Assembly (NCBI GenBank): GCA_014529385.2
Contig: CM043944.1
Coordinates: 56,987,268 to 57,051,267, forward strand
Reading direction: 5' to 3'
Source: Adiantum capillus-veneris
Taxonomy: Eukaryota > Streptophyta > Polypodiopsida > Polypodiales > Pteridaceae
Length of the DNA: 64,000 nt
The notes beneath the pieces were generated by a model that did no database searches, was not told where the DNA came from, and was given only the letters and a program-made list of their open reading frames with translations. The translations under genes were made by a program, and so were the position numbers. Position 1 is the first letter of the stretch. Every line of letters starts with the position of its first letter. Positions 34,900 to 47,457 of this stretch are shown here, piece after piece.

Positions 34900-37800
34900 T
34901 CAACCTCTGCAACAAGTAGATATTTCTCCCACTTCATCGCAGAGAAGACGATTTTCAAATGAACATCCATCGAAGATTGAGTCCACGCAACCAATAACTC
35001 ATGTGGCATTTCAAGAAGTAGAGATGGAGCAGATGTTAGTCGCATTCTTTGACATGGATCCCATCATTGAAAACATAGAAGATGACAACATTCAAGTCAA
35101 TACTACGAACCAACCCCAGGCATCATGTCCATCTTGACGGCATGATAGTAACGATAAAGAGGGCGATATTATGCAAACTCTTGCACGTATGCTGGTTTAC
35201 AATGGTGCAAAAATCTCAGTTCTCCGTAGCGCTTTGGAAATGCTTAATTTGCAGTTTGTTTATGGGTGGTTTGACGTCTCCGTCACAGAGCTTTCAGGTA
35301 AATACATTGTATTCTAAGCATGCCAAAGTGCAAATTACAATTCAATAATGTGAATAAGGGGTTGATTTGTTCATGTAATGATAGGTTGCTCAACGAGAAA
35401 ATCTTACCGAAAGGCAATTACATGTCCCCTACCCGTCTAGCCGCCGCTAAAAAGCTTCTTATTAATTTGGGCTTGGATTATCACAAAATATATGCATGTC
35501 CTAATGATTGTATACTTTTCGCAGTGAGTATGGAAATTTGGAACATTGTCCCAATTGTGGATCAAACAGGTACAGAGAGGACACACAAGAAAAAATTATC
35601 CCTGCAAAGGTCCTTCGACACTTTTCTTTTCCAAGATTAAAGAGCATGTTCAAATGGTGGTCTATAGCCACTTTGATGACATGGCACTCAAATACTAGAT
35701 TGACAAATAATGTAGTGCGGGTACCTCTGCTGACTTTCGTGCATGGAAGCACATAGAGGAAACTTGGCCTAAATTTAAGAATGAGCCTTGATGTATCCAT
35801 TTTGCTCTAGCAATGGACGGAGTAAACCCATTTTGATTACGCAGTTCTTCCACTGTGGCTAGCTATCAAGAAGGGCCATCTGTTTTATTGTCACATTGAT
35901 TGTCCAAGGATAGTACAAACCAAAGAACATGGACTTCTATCTAGCACCACTAATAGAAGAGCCCCAAATATTGTGGACAAAAATCAATGTGGTTGATATG
36001 TCCCAACCAATCCGACGATGAAATGCACATGTGCAAGGCATTCTCATGTGGACCATGCACAATTGGCCAGGATTTTGTGAGTGTTCAGGTAAGCTCCTTT
36101 GAAACCCTCACATACATGTTATTCCTAGCTATACCAATGCTTTTATATTTTAGTTTATGAATTTTCAGGATTGAGGTACTCGCGAAATCATTCATGTCCA
36201 AAATGTGGTCCTTGACTTGGCTTCTGCCGCTATGATCAATTGAGTAAACATTTTACGAGAAGCATGGTAAATTTTTGCCTGAAGAACATGAGCTGCATGG
36301 ACCAAACATATGCAAACATGACAGGCATCCACTGAAAGCGAGCGATTGGAAAAACATGTAGCTAGAGAGGGGAGATTTCATGCCACCTGGAATGAAAAGA
36401 CTTCCTATTTTCCATGAACTCCCATACTGGAGTGACATGCTGATTAATCATTTGCTCGACCTAATGCACATCTTCAAGAATGTGGGGGAGATCGTATGGA
36501 AAACCATCACTAGGAAAAGGGGGAGCAAGTCCCAAAGAGATGACCTGCAGGTTTTGTGGGTTGAATGTCAGAGATGTGGACTTGACTTAAACCCAATGGA
36601 AACTTTTCTATACCAAAAGTTCTATGGGTCTTGAGTCGTGCAAAAGAGCAACAAGTGAAGAAGATTATATCTTCATTCAAGACCCCCATTGGGTGCATGT
36701 GACGTTTGAAAATAGGTTTTATGAGAGATGACAATCTTAGTGGTCTTAAGTCCGACGATTGGCACATATTTTTACAGTTTATATTACCAATTTCTATAAA
36801 GGATTGTTTGATAGATGACATTAGAAGAACAATCTATAAAATCAGTGAGTTGGTATGCTGGATCAGTGCAAAACAGATAAGAGAAGACAACATCAATGCA
36901 ACACGCTTAAATGCTATTGGAGCATTATGTATGGTGGAGAAGTACTTACCATCCAAATGCATGTACTTGTGCATGTGGTTGATGAAGTTGCAGTTGCTAG
37001 GGTAGAGGGTAGCATGGCTGAAGGATGGCTTGTACAAGAGTCTCTTGTCCTCATCAGTGAATTTTTGGGTTCAATTGATCCAGATATGCCTTGAATGTGG
37101 ACTGCAAAGGTCAACATCAAGGTGAAAAGAGATGAGCCACAAGGACAGGGCATCATTAGAAAGATGGACATCATAATGCGAGAAACGGTTATGATATTTT
37201 TCCTTCTCAACTCAGACATCATGCAAAAGTGGCTAGAGAGACATGAAGAGGAAAAGCAATGCTACTTGACAGATCGCTTGCAATTCAAGCGCAATCGTGC
37301 CACTAGAAACCTTCTTTTTCTAGATCATCTTCACAAATTGCTTGACTTTCCAACTGGGTGGTGGTTAGATGCGACAATCTCAGAGGCAAAGAGGAATGGA
37401 GTGTTGATTACTGAAGAGGAAGCAGAGATGTCAAGGGGTTGTGATTGTCATGTAGATTTTCACAACTTCCTTTTCAAGCTCAACATGATCACATTACTTT
37501 AATAACTTTAAGTTTGTTTCAATTTTGTGGCTAGAGTATTACAAACATGGAGCTTTGTGGTCGCATGGAAACACTTTAGAGTGCAGCGGCGGATAGATGA
37601 ACAAAGGATAGATGTACATGGTGTTAGGGAAAGCTTTGTCCAAGAAAGCAGGAGTAGTACAAGGGATGAGAATACAGAGACTAGCCAGCTTGAATACTTT
37701 GGCTACATCCAAGACATCTTGAAGATTAGCTTTATAAAGTTTGATATTTTTATCTTTGATGCCAAGTGGTTCAAAGTTATTATCAGTGGCCCTAATGCAA

Positions 37801-38000
37801 CTATGCGCAAAGACAAGAGTGGATTGATTCAAGTGAACTATAGGCGTATGTGGATAGATGCATGGGATACATTTGTACTTCCGCAACATTGTGAACAAGT
37901 GGTGTTCACACTAGATCCACTATGGAGAGAAAATGATGAAAAAGATCTGTCTAAACCGTGTTGGCTCTATGTTGTTCAAGTTTCTCTATAGAGCAAGCAA
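34900..38000 (+). pseudogene. TNP2-type CACTA transposase, multi-exon remnant
   Basis: CACTA transposases cut at the inverted ends. In order: DIMQTLARMLVYNGAKI..ALEMLNLQFVYGWF (about 35168-35290); a likely intron (GT after CTTTCAG near 35298, AG near 35382); ILPKGNYMSPTRLAAAKKLL and YHKIYACPNDCILF (35400-35520), then in the next frame YGNLEHCPNCGSNRYRED and KVLRHFSFPRLKSMFKWW (to 35756); MALDGVNPF near 35812; FHELPYWSDMLINHLLDLMH (36409-36470) with DUF4218-like MAEGWLVQESLVLISEFL (37014-37068); and 37527-37991 with a DUF4216-like part (YRRMWIDAWDTFVLPQHCEQ, VVFTLDPLW). Several frameshifts and stops break it. Confidence 0.75.
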
Positions 38001-38266
38001 GTGTGTGAAGGATTGGAAGTTGAGGTCGTAGAGCTTCATGAACAAAGTGCAGGGCCAACGGATGATATAAGTTTGGATTTTGAGCTAGAGGTCAGAGGTG
38101 AGCATATGCCTGAACCTAGAGATAAGCTTTCAAATACTGAAGTTGATGCGGAGAGCAACGAAGAAGTGGAGTTCGATGATGAAGCTGCAAAAGTACATAT
38201 TGAGATAGACATCTTTGGTGCATCAGCTCTCACAGAAGAGGAGAGATTAACTACTGATTTTTGCTA
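38001..38266 (+). pseudogene. Acidic tail ORF downstream of TNP2
   Basis: 88 codons rich in Glu and Asp (ESNEEVEFDDEAA). It starts ten bases after the TNP2 stop, in the following frame, and probably was the acidic C-terminus of the same protein. No known domain. Confidence 0.35.
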
Positions 38267-38673
38267 GGAACTCTGTTGTAAAACTCTTTTTATTAGTCTA
38301 CAATATTGGATAGATTCATTGAGTTGGGTTGCAGCTTTGTTTTTTTGTTATTTGTATCGCTTACGCATTTCCTCGGGGGGTTCACTATGTGTAAAACTAC
38401 CATATCACCTGCGTTCAAGACATGTTTGTAAAACCCCCTATCTGTGAATTTTGTTAAGAATATAATGTACCATTTTCTTTTAAAATCTGTAAGTTTTTTT
38501 AAAATTTTAAAAAATAACGCCCATCTATATATATATACCTGTAAGTTTCAAGAACTTTAAATACCCTTCTGTTGAACTCACGTGATAGGTTACATTTTTA
38601 TTAGGTGACCTCCCCTAGAGTATTTCTTTTGTAAACTAACCTATTTTATCAGTGTTATTTGTCTATCTATAGC

Positions 38674-39760
38674 CATGGCCGATGATGATGATACATACTC
38701 TCCTAGTTTTAGTTTTCTTGTCACTGCAGTCCACATGTCACCCGAGCAGATGGGCTTTTTTTGACACAGTTCACACCAGAGCAGATTAGTTACGTAGAGA
38801 ACCTTTGGGAAACTGGTTCCTCTAGACCTACTACAGCCACCCCTATGCGTAGGACTAGTGAGCCCCCAACACCAATCGGCCCCACACCTCATTCAAGTGT
38901 GTCCCTACATTGATGGTGGTTCATCTTTGAGACGAGGTAGGAGGCATCATTCTAGAGGTGGTGTTTGTGGTGGTAGCGGTTCTACCAATGCGTCCACACC
39001 ACGGAAAGAGTGTCCACCACTCTCTTCAATAGATAGTTCACCGATTGGCACACCACGTACACCTTGGGTATCACACGAGCATGATCCTAGCAAGGTGTAC
39101 AAGAGCATGGATGGGGTTGTTGTGGCAGACAGGGTCGGAAAGTCCATGCGATAGAGGATTTGGTAGCTATGTACACTTCAGTTTGGCCACTCTGTGATGT
39201 AGATTTGGGATAATCAAGATGATGAAAGAAAGAGTTATATCGTCGATGCCATTCATAGAGAGTACAGACCGGATGAGGGGTACGATCTAGTTTTGAATGA
39301 GTGGATTTTGGTCATGGTATGTGCCACAATGTCACACCGTCGGTCAGAGGGGAGAGACATGTACAAGGACGATAGTCCAAAGCCAACATGGTTAGATGCA
39401 GAGGAGTGGGTGGGGATTGCACGAGAGACCCTAATAGATTTCAGCAGCAGAGAGATGCAACCAAAGCACGTTTGGAGTTTGCTAGAGCATCACATCTTGG
39501 ATGTGAAGGCTATGACACACTTTGACATGAGTTTGTAGCTATTATACGTATGCTTTAAATTTTTAAAAATGTTTATGTTATTTGAACATTTTATCTCATG
39601 ATTAAACCATAATTTTGCAGGAAGTTGTCGTGAAGCGCCCTCCGACACGCCGAGAGGAGAAGCATGGGTACAAGCATGGACTTGTGGCCCTTTTGACCCA
39701 ACGACAGGAGGGAGAGGCCATCAACTGGGAGGCATTACCATGAGGGTGACATCCTCTATG
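38674..39760 (+). pseudogene. Second gene of the CACTA element (TnpA-like position)
   Basis: It may start at ATG 38674 (MADDDDTYSPSF). After breaks, 38858-39154 is a Gly/Ser/Arg-rich stretch (SLRRGRRHHSRGGVCGGSGS). 39194-39538 is helical and charged (IVDAIHREYRPDEGYDLVLN, RETLIDFSSREMQPK), and a further exon-like piece at 39620-39744 follows an AG (VVVKRPPTRREEKHGYKHGL). Plant CACTA elements carry a second, DNA-binding gene here; I infer the role from position only. Stops fall at 38761 and 39152. Confidence 0.4.
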
Positions 39761-39879
39761 TATGTTTTGTTTTTGTAGTTGTGGTCTTCTTGATACAGTC
39801 TTACTCATTCATTGTATACATGTACAATTTCATGCTTATGTTTATGGTTTTTCATTCCATTTGCAATTATGCTTTTGCA

Positions 39880-40265
39880 ATTATGGTTATGGCACGTAGG
39901 GTATGGTTATGGTATGGTTTTGGTTATGGTATGGTTATGGTTTTGCAATTATGGTATGGCACATGTTATGGTTATGGTATGGGAGAGGGGTTATGGTCAT
40001 GGTTTGGCAATCAAGTTATGGTTTTGGTTTTGTATTGATGGTATGGCAATCATGGTATGGTTAGGGTTTGGCAATCAAGTTATGGTTATGGTTTTGCAAT
40101 GATGGTATGGCAATCATATTATGGTTATGGTTTGGCAATCAGATTATGGTTAATTGTTATGATTTTGCAATAATGGTATGGATGTGTTATGGTTATGGTA
40201 TGACAAGAAAGTTATGGTTATGGTTATGGTATGGCAAATGGGTTATGTTTATGGTCTTGTAGTTT
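39880..40265. repeat. TATGGT-rich minisatellite
   Basis: About 385 bp of interleaved GGTTATGGT, GGTATGG and TTTTGCAAT units, strongly T and G on the plus strand and almost free of C. Higher-order units such as GGTTTGGCAATCA recur. Open frames through it (Tyr-Gly or Trp/Met/Val repeats) are consequences of the repeat. Confidence 0.9.
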
Positions 40266-40559
40266 TTGAATCATGTTTTAATTATAGCTACGGCACATAT
40301 CCAAGTGTCCCCTGCGCTCACAGCACAATAAATCTTCATGTTGTTGTGCCCATAGTTTGGGAGTCGACGTTATGGTTATTCTTTTGGGAACTTGTCATGA
40401 TTAAGCTTTTGATTTTGTGATTTTGTTCTTCTCACAATTTTGCTAATCTGTAAACACTCACTCTTTAGCATCAAGCTGCAGGTGGAGTGCGGTTGCTTCT
40501 CCCTTTGGGTAGAGAGGGTTGTTTTCTGTTGCTACAGTACATGCAGCATCAGTTCCCAG

Positions 40560-40851
40560 TCCTCTCTACCCCAAAAAAAATTCAGGCTTTGCCATTAGTA
40601 CAGAGTTTGGTACAAATGCTGGTATCGCCATCAAAATGGCCTTTGGTATAGCACAATATTATACCGGCACATATACGAGCGGTCATTTTGATGCTCCTTT
40701 TATTGCTTATTTTGACGTTTAATGTATCAGTGCATATATCGACGATGTGATATCGACATTTATTCCAGTGCTTATTCCATCGCATTTTAGTTTTAAAACT
40801 AGCTTTGAGTCATCGGTATCTGCATCGATTTTTGCACGGCGTTTTGTAGTG
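40560..40851 (+). mobile_element. Right terminus of the TNP2 CACTA element
   Basis: The plus strand ends ...GGCGTTTTGTAGTG at 40851; its complement CACTACAAAACGCC is a standard CACTA terminal inverted repeat. The preceding 290 bp contain repeated ATCG-centred words (ATATCGAC, GATATCGAC, CCATCGCATTTT, GCATCGATTTTT) and small inverted pairs such as CATCAAAATGGCC/GGTCATTTTGATG, as in subterminal regions. The left end is not found. Confidence 0.65.
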
Positions 40852-40979
40852 CATTACGAGTTTTAACTATACCTTTGGGTTGAGTAACTTGCCAGCCACC
40901 TTTTTGAAAACAATGGATGACACGCTACGATTGTATGCAAGAAAATTTGCATTGTTTTCCTCGATGAAAGTTTAGTTTA

Positions 40980-43140
40980 CAGTGCATCTAAAAAAGAGCA
41001 CCTCACATGTCTCAAGTTGGTGTTTGACTTATTATGCGAGCATAAGTTTTATGCTAAGCTCATATAGTATGATTTCCTTAAGTCTAAAATCAACTATTTG
41101 GGGCATGTAACTTCTAGCTGGTCTTCAAACAAATCCCACAAAAGTCAGAGTGATTTAACAATGGCCCTTTCTAACAAACCTAGAGGAGATCTAGAATTTC
41201 AAGGTATGGCAAGTTGTTATCATAGATTGATTAAATAGTATGCTAAGCTTGTGGTACCTATGACAATTCAATTTAGAACTCAGGGAAAGGCCTTCAATTG
41301 ACAACCAACAACATAGCTTTGGCACACTTAAGGTAGCATGATCCAAAGCATCGATGTTACCTATTGTTGATTCTCTTAAATGATGTGTGGTTGATATAGA
41401 TTCTAGCAACAAATCTATAGGCTTAGTACTCCTATAAGAAGGGTGGCCTTAGAAACTAGATTCCACTTAGTAGAACTACTTTGCTTGTGAGCGTGAATTT
41501 TATGCCATTATGCATGCCCTAAAGCAAATGGGGACACTATTGGTAAAGTGCCCAGTTTGAGACTACTTTTTATTACAAAATCATCAAGTGGTTTGCAAAA
41601 CAAAACGATTTGAAAAAACGTAAGGCCTAGTGAGATGGATTCCTTCAAGAGTATGACGACAAATTAAGATACATATTCTGGCATTGACATAAACTTGTAG
41701 TGACTTTTTGCAACATCTTCAAGGCAAGTGTGAGCATGATCAGTCTTACTCAAAGGTGTGGAGTCATGTTCTAAAACGCGATCTCACCAATACTTAGGCT
41801 AGTGTTCATAATGACTCTACACTATGTTCCACTTTACCTAGGGATGACCTTAATTGATGGAAATATTTCTCCATAGGTAAGATTACTTCACAAAGTGAGA
41901 GTATGTGTACCGATGGAGATAATGATATTAGACACCAAATCCTCTATGAATGTCATGATAGTCTTACTGCAAGTTATCTTGGGATACAAAAGATCTATGC
42001 ATTTGTACATTGGCAATTCTATTGGCCATATAATTCATTGCCAAAAGTGCTAGATTAGTAATAGGATAAAGATTAAAAGCATGAGGACTACTTCAATCCT
42101 TAGAGATTCAAGCTGGAAAATGGAAAGTATATTTATGGATTTTATAGTAGGACTACCAACCATTGTATGTGGACATGAGTCCATTTGGGTTGTGATTGAT
42201 CGTCTTACCAAAATGTGTAGGTTTATTTCTACAAAGACTACATTGAAAACTCTAGAATTACCATGGCTAGTCATGGAGAACCTTTACAAGGTGTATGGTT
42301 TATCCACCACTATTGTAAGTGATCACAATTGCAAGTTTAACAACCATTTTTGACGAGCTACATTCCGAACGTTGAGTACAAAATTGAGTTTTAAGTATGG
42401 ATGATCACCCTGAGCCTATGCAAGTAAGAATCTCTCCCAATCAGATTAAAAAGACTCTCTCCCAATCTTAGAGTTTTCCAATAATAGCACTATACATGTC
42501 TCTAAAGGGTTTAGTCCCTTTATGTTGATGTATAGCTATCAGCCTCATGCACCCATCTTGGCTGAATTAGCTAATGAAAAGATCGAGCAAGTCAATAACT
42601 TCCTCCAAGATCATATGTCCATGTTACAAACTTCTTGTTTAAATGTTCTCCAAGCCCATGATTGATAGAAAAAGTATGCTATTGACATACGCCGATTGGT
42701 TACAATTGATGAAGGTGACCAAGTTTTTATATTTGTTCTGAAACTCTCAAGACCCAACAAGTTCCAAGCTATCTTCTCAAAACTATGGTCAATTGAAATT
42801 TATTAAGTAGATTGGTGAATTTGCATATAAACTCGATTTAGCATCCCCTTTGTGTGTGCATTCCATGTTCCATGTTGGTTGTTTGAGGAAGCGGCTAAGA
42901 ATGATTGACAATGTAATTGATACGGACGTATTGGTTGATATTCTTGAACCAACAAGTTTACTTTATAGGCCAAAACATATTCTATATTTTAATCATGTTT
43001 TATGTACAAGGCATCATGTATGCCACCAAGTTCTGTTAAATTGCAAAGATAGGCCTAAGAAAGGTTCACCTTCTTGGGAAAACATTTAAGGTCATTAGAT
43101 TTTCTACTTTTGCTTTTTATGACAAAGATTGTTCTTCAAG
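40980..43140 (+). pseudogene. Chromovirus-type pol remnant
   Basis: 41090-41230 carries an RT connection (INYLGHVTS, then a block ending in SCYHRLIK) and 41270-41620 traces of RNase H. 42081-42353 is the integrase core start, SIFMDFIVGLPT and YKVYGLSTTIVSDHN. 42840-43089 has the integrase tail HSMFHVGCLRKRL, and a chromodomain-like end, QVLLNCKDRPKKGSPSWENI. It ends at a G-run (43135-43146) that looks like a polypurine tract. Heavily decayed. Confidence 0.65.
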
Positions 43141-43148
43141 GGGGGGTA

Positions 43149-43374
43149 TGTTACTGTATACATGTGGTAGTGATGTGTGTGAACACACTTAGGACCGCCA
43201 AGGCAATTTTTTCCTCACTAGGAGGTTTTTTCCCCCGTGCATTGTATATACGTCCATCATTCTAGGGCTATCAATATTTTCATTGCACACTAAGTAATAC
43301 ACTCTTTGTTGTGTGCCTTGAGCTTTCTTCGTCTTCTCCAAGCTGTGTGTGTTTTCTTACAACCCTAATTCCAA
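43149..43374 (+). repeat. 226-bp LTR-like segment at a gypsy/copia junction
   Basis: It begins TGTTACTG right after a polypurine-like tract (CAAGGGGGGGTA) and ends TTCCAACA right before TTGGTATCAGAAG, which is close to a tRNA-Met primer site. It therefore reads as a 3' LTR from the left and a 5' LTR from the right. Either the copia LTR happens to abut the chromovirus end, or two LTRs are fused. Confidence 0.55.
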
Positions 43375-43375
43375 C

Positions 43376-43388
43376 AATTGGTATCAGA
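43376..43388 (+). other. Copia primer-binding site
   Basis: TTGGTATCAGAAG, one base from the usual TTGGTATCAGAGC, directly upstream of a copia gag. Confidence 0.75.
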
Positions 43389-43729
43389 AGAGGTTGTGTC
43401 CTCCCGAGCTTAGTCGCCAGCAGCTCCAGCACACGCCTACTCACTTTCTTTGATTTTTATGAGCTTTGGTGAGCGTTCGCAAGTCAATTTTTTTTGAGTA
43501 CGCTTGTACATCTTGGTTGCTCATAATTTTGATTTGGGCTCATTTCGGCTTTCGTTTCCACTACAGTCAATATTGCACAGGCTATTTCTTGTGCAACAAT
43601 TTTGTCAGTGCCATTCTTTACATAACAGGTCTCTTACGTTCTTCTAAAGTTTTTGATATATAGCATGTGTTGTTTCCGCTTTCCTTCTCCTCTTTTTGGG
43701 TAGTTTTCACATAAAGTGCAACATTTACC

Positions 43730-45780
43730 ATGACTGACAACAACATAGATGTGTTCAAGATGTTTGTTGTTGAGGATAGATTGGATGGGGACAACTACCC
43801 TATGTGGGCTTATATGATGCAACATGTTCTTGTGTCGAAGGGTGTTTGGAACATTGTGCAGGTCATTGATGTATGTCATGGTTCTGAGGATACAGGCAAT
43901 GTTGAGGATGTTGCAAGTCCTGCTGCAAGGATTGCTGATGTTAGAATTGTTCTGCCTACCGTAGAACAAACTCGTTGGGACATAAAAGATGCACAACATC
44001 ATGCATTGATTGTGTTGTCTGTGAAGCACATGATTATTCCTCACATTTGTCAACAAAATCAGCAAATCACGCTTGGGATATTCTAGTTGGTCTTTATGCA
44101 AGTCGCAATGAGGCAAAAATTGCATTGTTGCATAAAGAGCTGGAGTGGAAGATTATGCATCAGGAAGATGACATGGACACTTGCCTTGCTGGTGTCAAGG
44201 ATATCAATGAGCAACTTATTTCTACAGGAGAGGTCATTTCAGACAATTCCCTTGTGCAAATTGTTCTTGATGCTCTGCCATATTCTTATCAGACTTTTGC
44301 TAGTACTTGGAGACTTATGACCCAAGGAAATCCTAAAGTTGTCAAGTTTGATGCATTATACACATTGTTCTTGCAAGATTTTCTTTCCAAAAGAAAAAAA
44401 GGATCAGATAGCGTGCAGTTGAACAAGCATTTATTGCTGCTCAAAGAAAAGGTGGTATTAGAAATGCAGCCACTTCTTATGGTTCTTCTGCGAGTGGAAA
44501 ATCACATGTTCCTAATGCTTCTGCTGGCAGCAATTCATTTGGAAATTTTGGTGATAAGGGCAAAAAGAAGATGTGTTGCCATTATTGTAAAGCTAATGAT
44601 CACTTGATCAAGCAGTGTCCTAAGTTGAAGGCCAAAGAGGCTAAGAAGAAAGAGGATGGTTCCACCTACAAATGCAGCTATTGTTGAGTCTTTTGTGAAC
44701 GGAGACTGTGATGCTGATGTTGATGCAGAATGGGCTTTTAGTGCAGATGCACTTATAATCATGTTGTCCATGATGCATGCATGTTAATTGTTGCAGATTT
44801 ACATGTGTAGTATTATGATAGTGGTGCTACAAAGCACATTACCTCACATCATGATTTTTTCACCTCTCTTGAGTGTCCCTCATGGAAATCCAGTTACTTG
44901 TGCCAACAATGCCTCTTATCCGGTTCAGGGATTTAGAAAGATTGTTCTTACTGCTACAAATGGTATTTCTTTCACACTTGTTGATGCACTTTATGTACCT
45001 TGGATCAAGAAGAATCTTTTGTCTGTATCTACACTTGCTCGACTTGGTCTTGTAGCAAATTTGTGGATGACAAATGTACAGTACATTAACTCATTTTCGA
45101 TGATGAAATTGTTGCATCTGGTATTTTATGTTGTGGGTTGTATAAGCTCACTTTGTATGACAAGTGTGGGTAGAATTTTGCGAATGCAATTGTGGATTTT
45201 AAGGCTATTTCAGACGCAAAACTTTGACATGCACGTTTTGGACATCTCAATAGAAGGCTTTGCTGTTTGGCATATGCTTTGGTGCCACAGAAACACAATG
45301 CAGAAAATTGGATGATAAGGTTGTCAAATGTATTTTTATTGGTTATAGTACTAAAATAAAAGGTTCCATGTTGTATCATTTGTAAACAAAGTGTATCTTG
45401 GTCTCACAAGATGTTGTGTTTGTGGAAGATTCTGTTCACTCCTTGCTGTCATGTACTAGAGACAGTATTGTCATCTTACAAGACAAATATAACACTTTGT
45501 TGCCTCTTTTCAATGGTGGAAGTTCAAATGTAAATTCCAATGAGGCAAATGTATAGCCTATGGGGGTTTCTAAAAATGTTACTGGTCAACCTAAATGGCT
45601 GGTGCATACTTTGAGTGACAGGAAATCGGATGCACCTTATAATCAGGTTCTCACCATGCATCTTATGCATCAGACATTAGGAGAAAGTTGGACTCACATT
45701 TGGTTCTTTCAGTTCTAGAGAGAGAGTGGTTCTCGACCAATGAGGAAGAGGCTAACATTACTTTGAGAATCGACATTTTG
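43730..45780 (+). pseudogene. Copia gag-protease with internal deletion
   Basis: It starts at ATG 43730 (MTDNNIDVFKMF) with DGDNYPMWAYMMQHVLVSKG, the copia gag N-terminus. A frameshift near 44080 leads to the UBN2-type gag core (VGLYASRNEAKIALLHKELE, LVQIVLDALPYSYQTF). A CCHC knuckle, CHYCKANDHLIKQC, is at about 44576-44617. The protease region follows (frames 44788-45315: PVTCANNASYPVQGF, ALYVPWIKKNLLSVSTLARL) with its active-site part disrupted, then a pre-integrase piece near 45225. After that the text jumps to the integrase-RT linker (KCIFIGYSTKIKG, QDVVFVEDS), so most of integrase is deleted. It ends near 45780 without RT. Confidence 0.75.
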
Positions 45781-45789
45781 GAGCCAAGC

Positions 45790-47457
45790 TCTTTTAGAAA
45801 AATGGGAAAAAAATATTTTTTTGTTCACCAAATTACACAATTTCACGCTTTCAAGGCATAAATTCCCTAAGTCGTACTAACTCTGTACCGACGAATTTCA
45901 GAACTTTCATTGAAGACTCTAGTATCTATGTTCCCGCCTAAATATGACTTTGAGTAGCTCTACTTCCGTCTCAAAACTTTCTTCCCTTTTTCATATTTAC
46001 GCTAACTTTTTTTGTGTATTCTAGTGCACACCATGACTACTTCTCAAACGCCTAGCACTACCATTGACTCTGTTAGCATTTTCAACAGTTATAATACAGA
46101 TGATCAAGCATGGATACCATCTCGAATAACTATCGGAATTTGGGTACTACTGCAAACTAGGAGGAGGAAGAGGAGGTGACGCAATGATTTTGTGGAGGCT
46201 TTCAAGGGACAAATTAAAGAGTTTAAAGTGTGTGCACAACGCAAGCGGGTGAAAGAGGTCCTCATACAACATGCTTTCTAGCATGCAGACTTAAGGTTGC
46301 AAACATCTCCTCCAAGTTTTCCACGGCATCAACCCAACTGTAGGTTATTTTGAGCTTCTCACTTAGTGCATGATCATATTCAAAGGTTAATTTGTTGATA
46401 TCATCTTTTGGTATGTTTTAGATATTTATCCATCAAATAGGACAGATTGGCAACCAGTTGAGAGCATAGTTGGGATTTTTTATGCTTTACATGCATTTAT
46501 TGGTAAGCAAATGTACCGAGGAAGACAACAGAAGGAGCTTGCACATAATGGAATATTATTTTATGATATTTCATATTTGGAACCGAGAACTTCCTTTGGT
46601 TGGGATCGTGTAGCTCTTTTGTCACTTCCATCCTTTGACAGCAAGGATTGGTCTTTGCAAGCTTTGCAAACTAGTGAAAGCTTAAGGAATAGGTTGTTTT
46701 AGGATATATAAAAGTCCCTCAAGTATTCAATTGCCACAACAATAGTTTGGCTCGCACTATTTATGCCTCTTGAAGTGTTTGTAGATTTCTTCTTCGATGA
46801 GCAAATAAGAATTACCGCAACAATGTTCATTTGCAAGCTTGAGAGCTGTTTGGACTTTTTAGATGATAATTGGGATAGGAAACAGTCACAGGGTAAAATC
46901 TATATTTTGCAAAAGAAGTCCATAATTTGCAAGTTTATTATAAGCTCTCAAAATTCCATAGTGTCATTTTACTATTTTAGATATTATCTTCTTAGTGGGC
47001 AGCTCATTCCACTCGGCCAAGATACAAAGTCTAGCCTCAAAAACAAACCTTTATCAATGGAACTCTACTTTTGAGACAGCCTATTAATGTGATGGAGACA
47101 ATGTCAAGCACAAATCTTGCACAGCTCAAGGTAGATTTTACATGTGAAGAACTTCCATTTTTGCCGAAATTGTATGCATTCAGTCTCAACAATAGAAAGG
47201 TGCTTACTAAATGGATGAATTTTGACTGTCGTTAATACATTGAGATATAGAATCTAACTCTTTCTTCTTCTCATATTCCAAGGCGTAACAACATTGTGCA
47301 AGGGTCCCTCTCAAATACACTTCACTTAATTGCTTCCACCGAAAGCTAGGTCACATACATTGTACACGCAATGAGCTTTCATGCCATGCAAACCATGATG
47401 TACTCTTCAAAATGACTAATACAAAGACATTTTGTGCCACTCAAACAATGCTTTAAA
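45790..47457 (+). other. Region with unrecognised ORFs
   Basis: Two open stretches (46511-46702 and 46763-47074), with coding-like flanks from about 46034 (ATG ACT ACT TCT...), give no family that I recognise. Visible peptides include NGILFYDISYLEPRTSFGWD and LESCLDFLDDNWDRK. They could be exons of a decayed host or transposon gene; the LARD-type element inserts at 47458. A stop-free reading cannot be assembled by eye. Confidence 0.3.

Noticed and set aside
39781-40262. Overlapping ORFs with Tyr-Gly or Trp/Met/Val repeats
   Set aside because: All follow from the TATGGT minisatellite, which is open in more than one frame.
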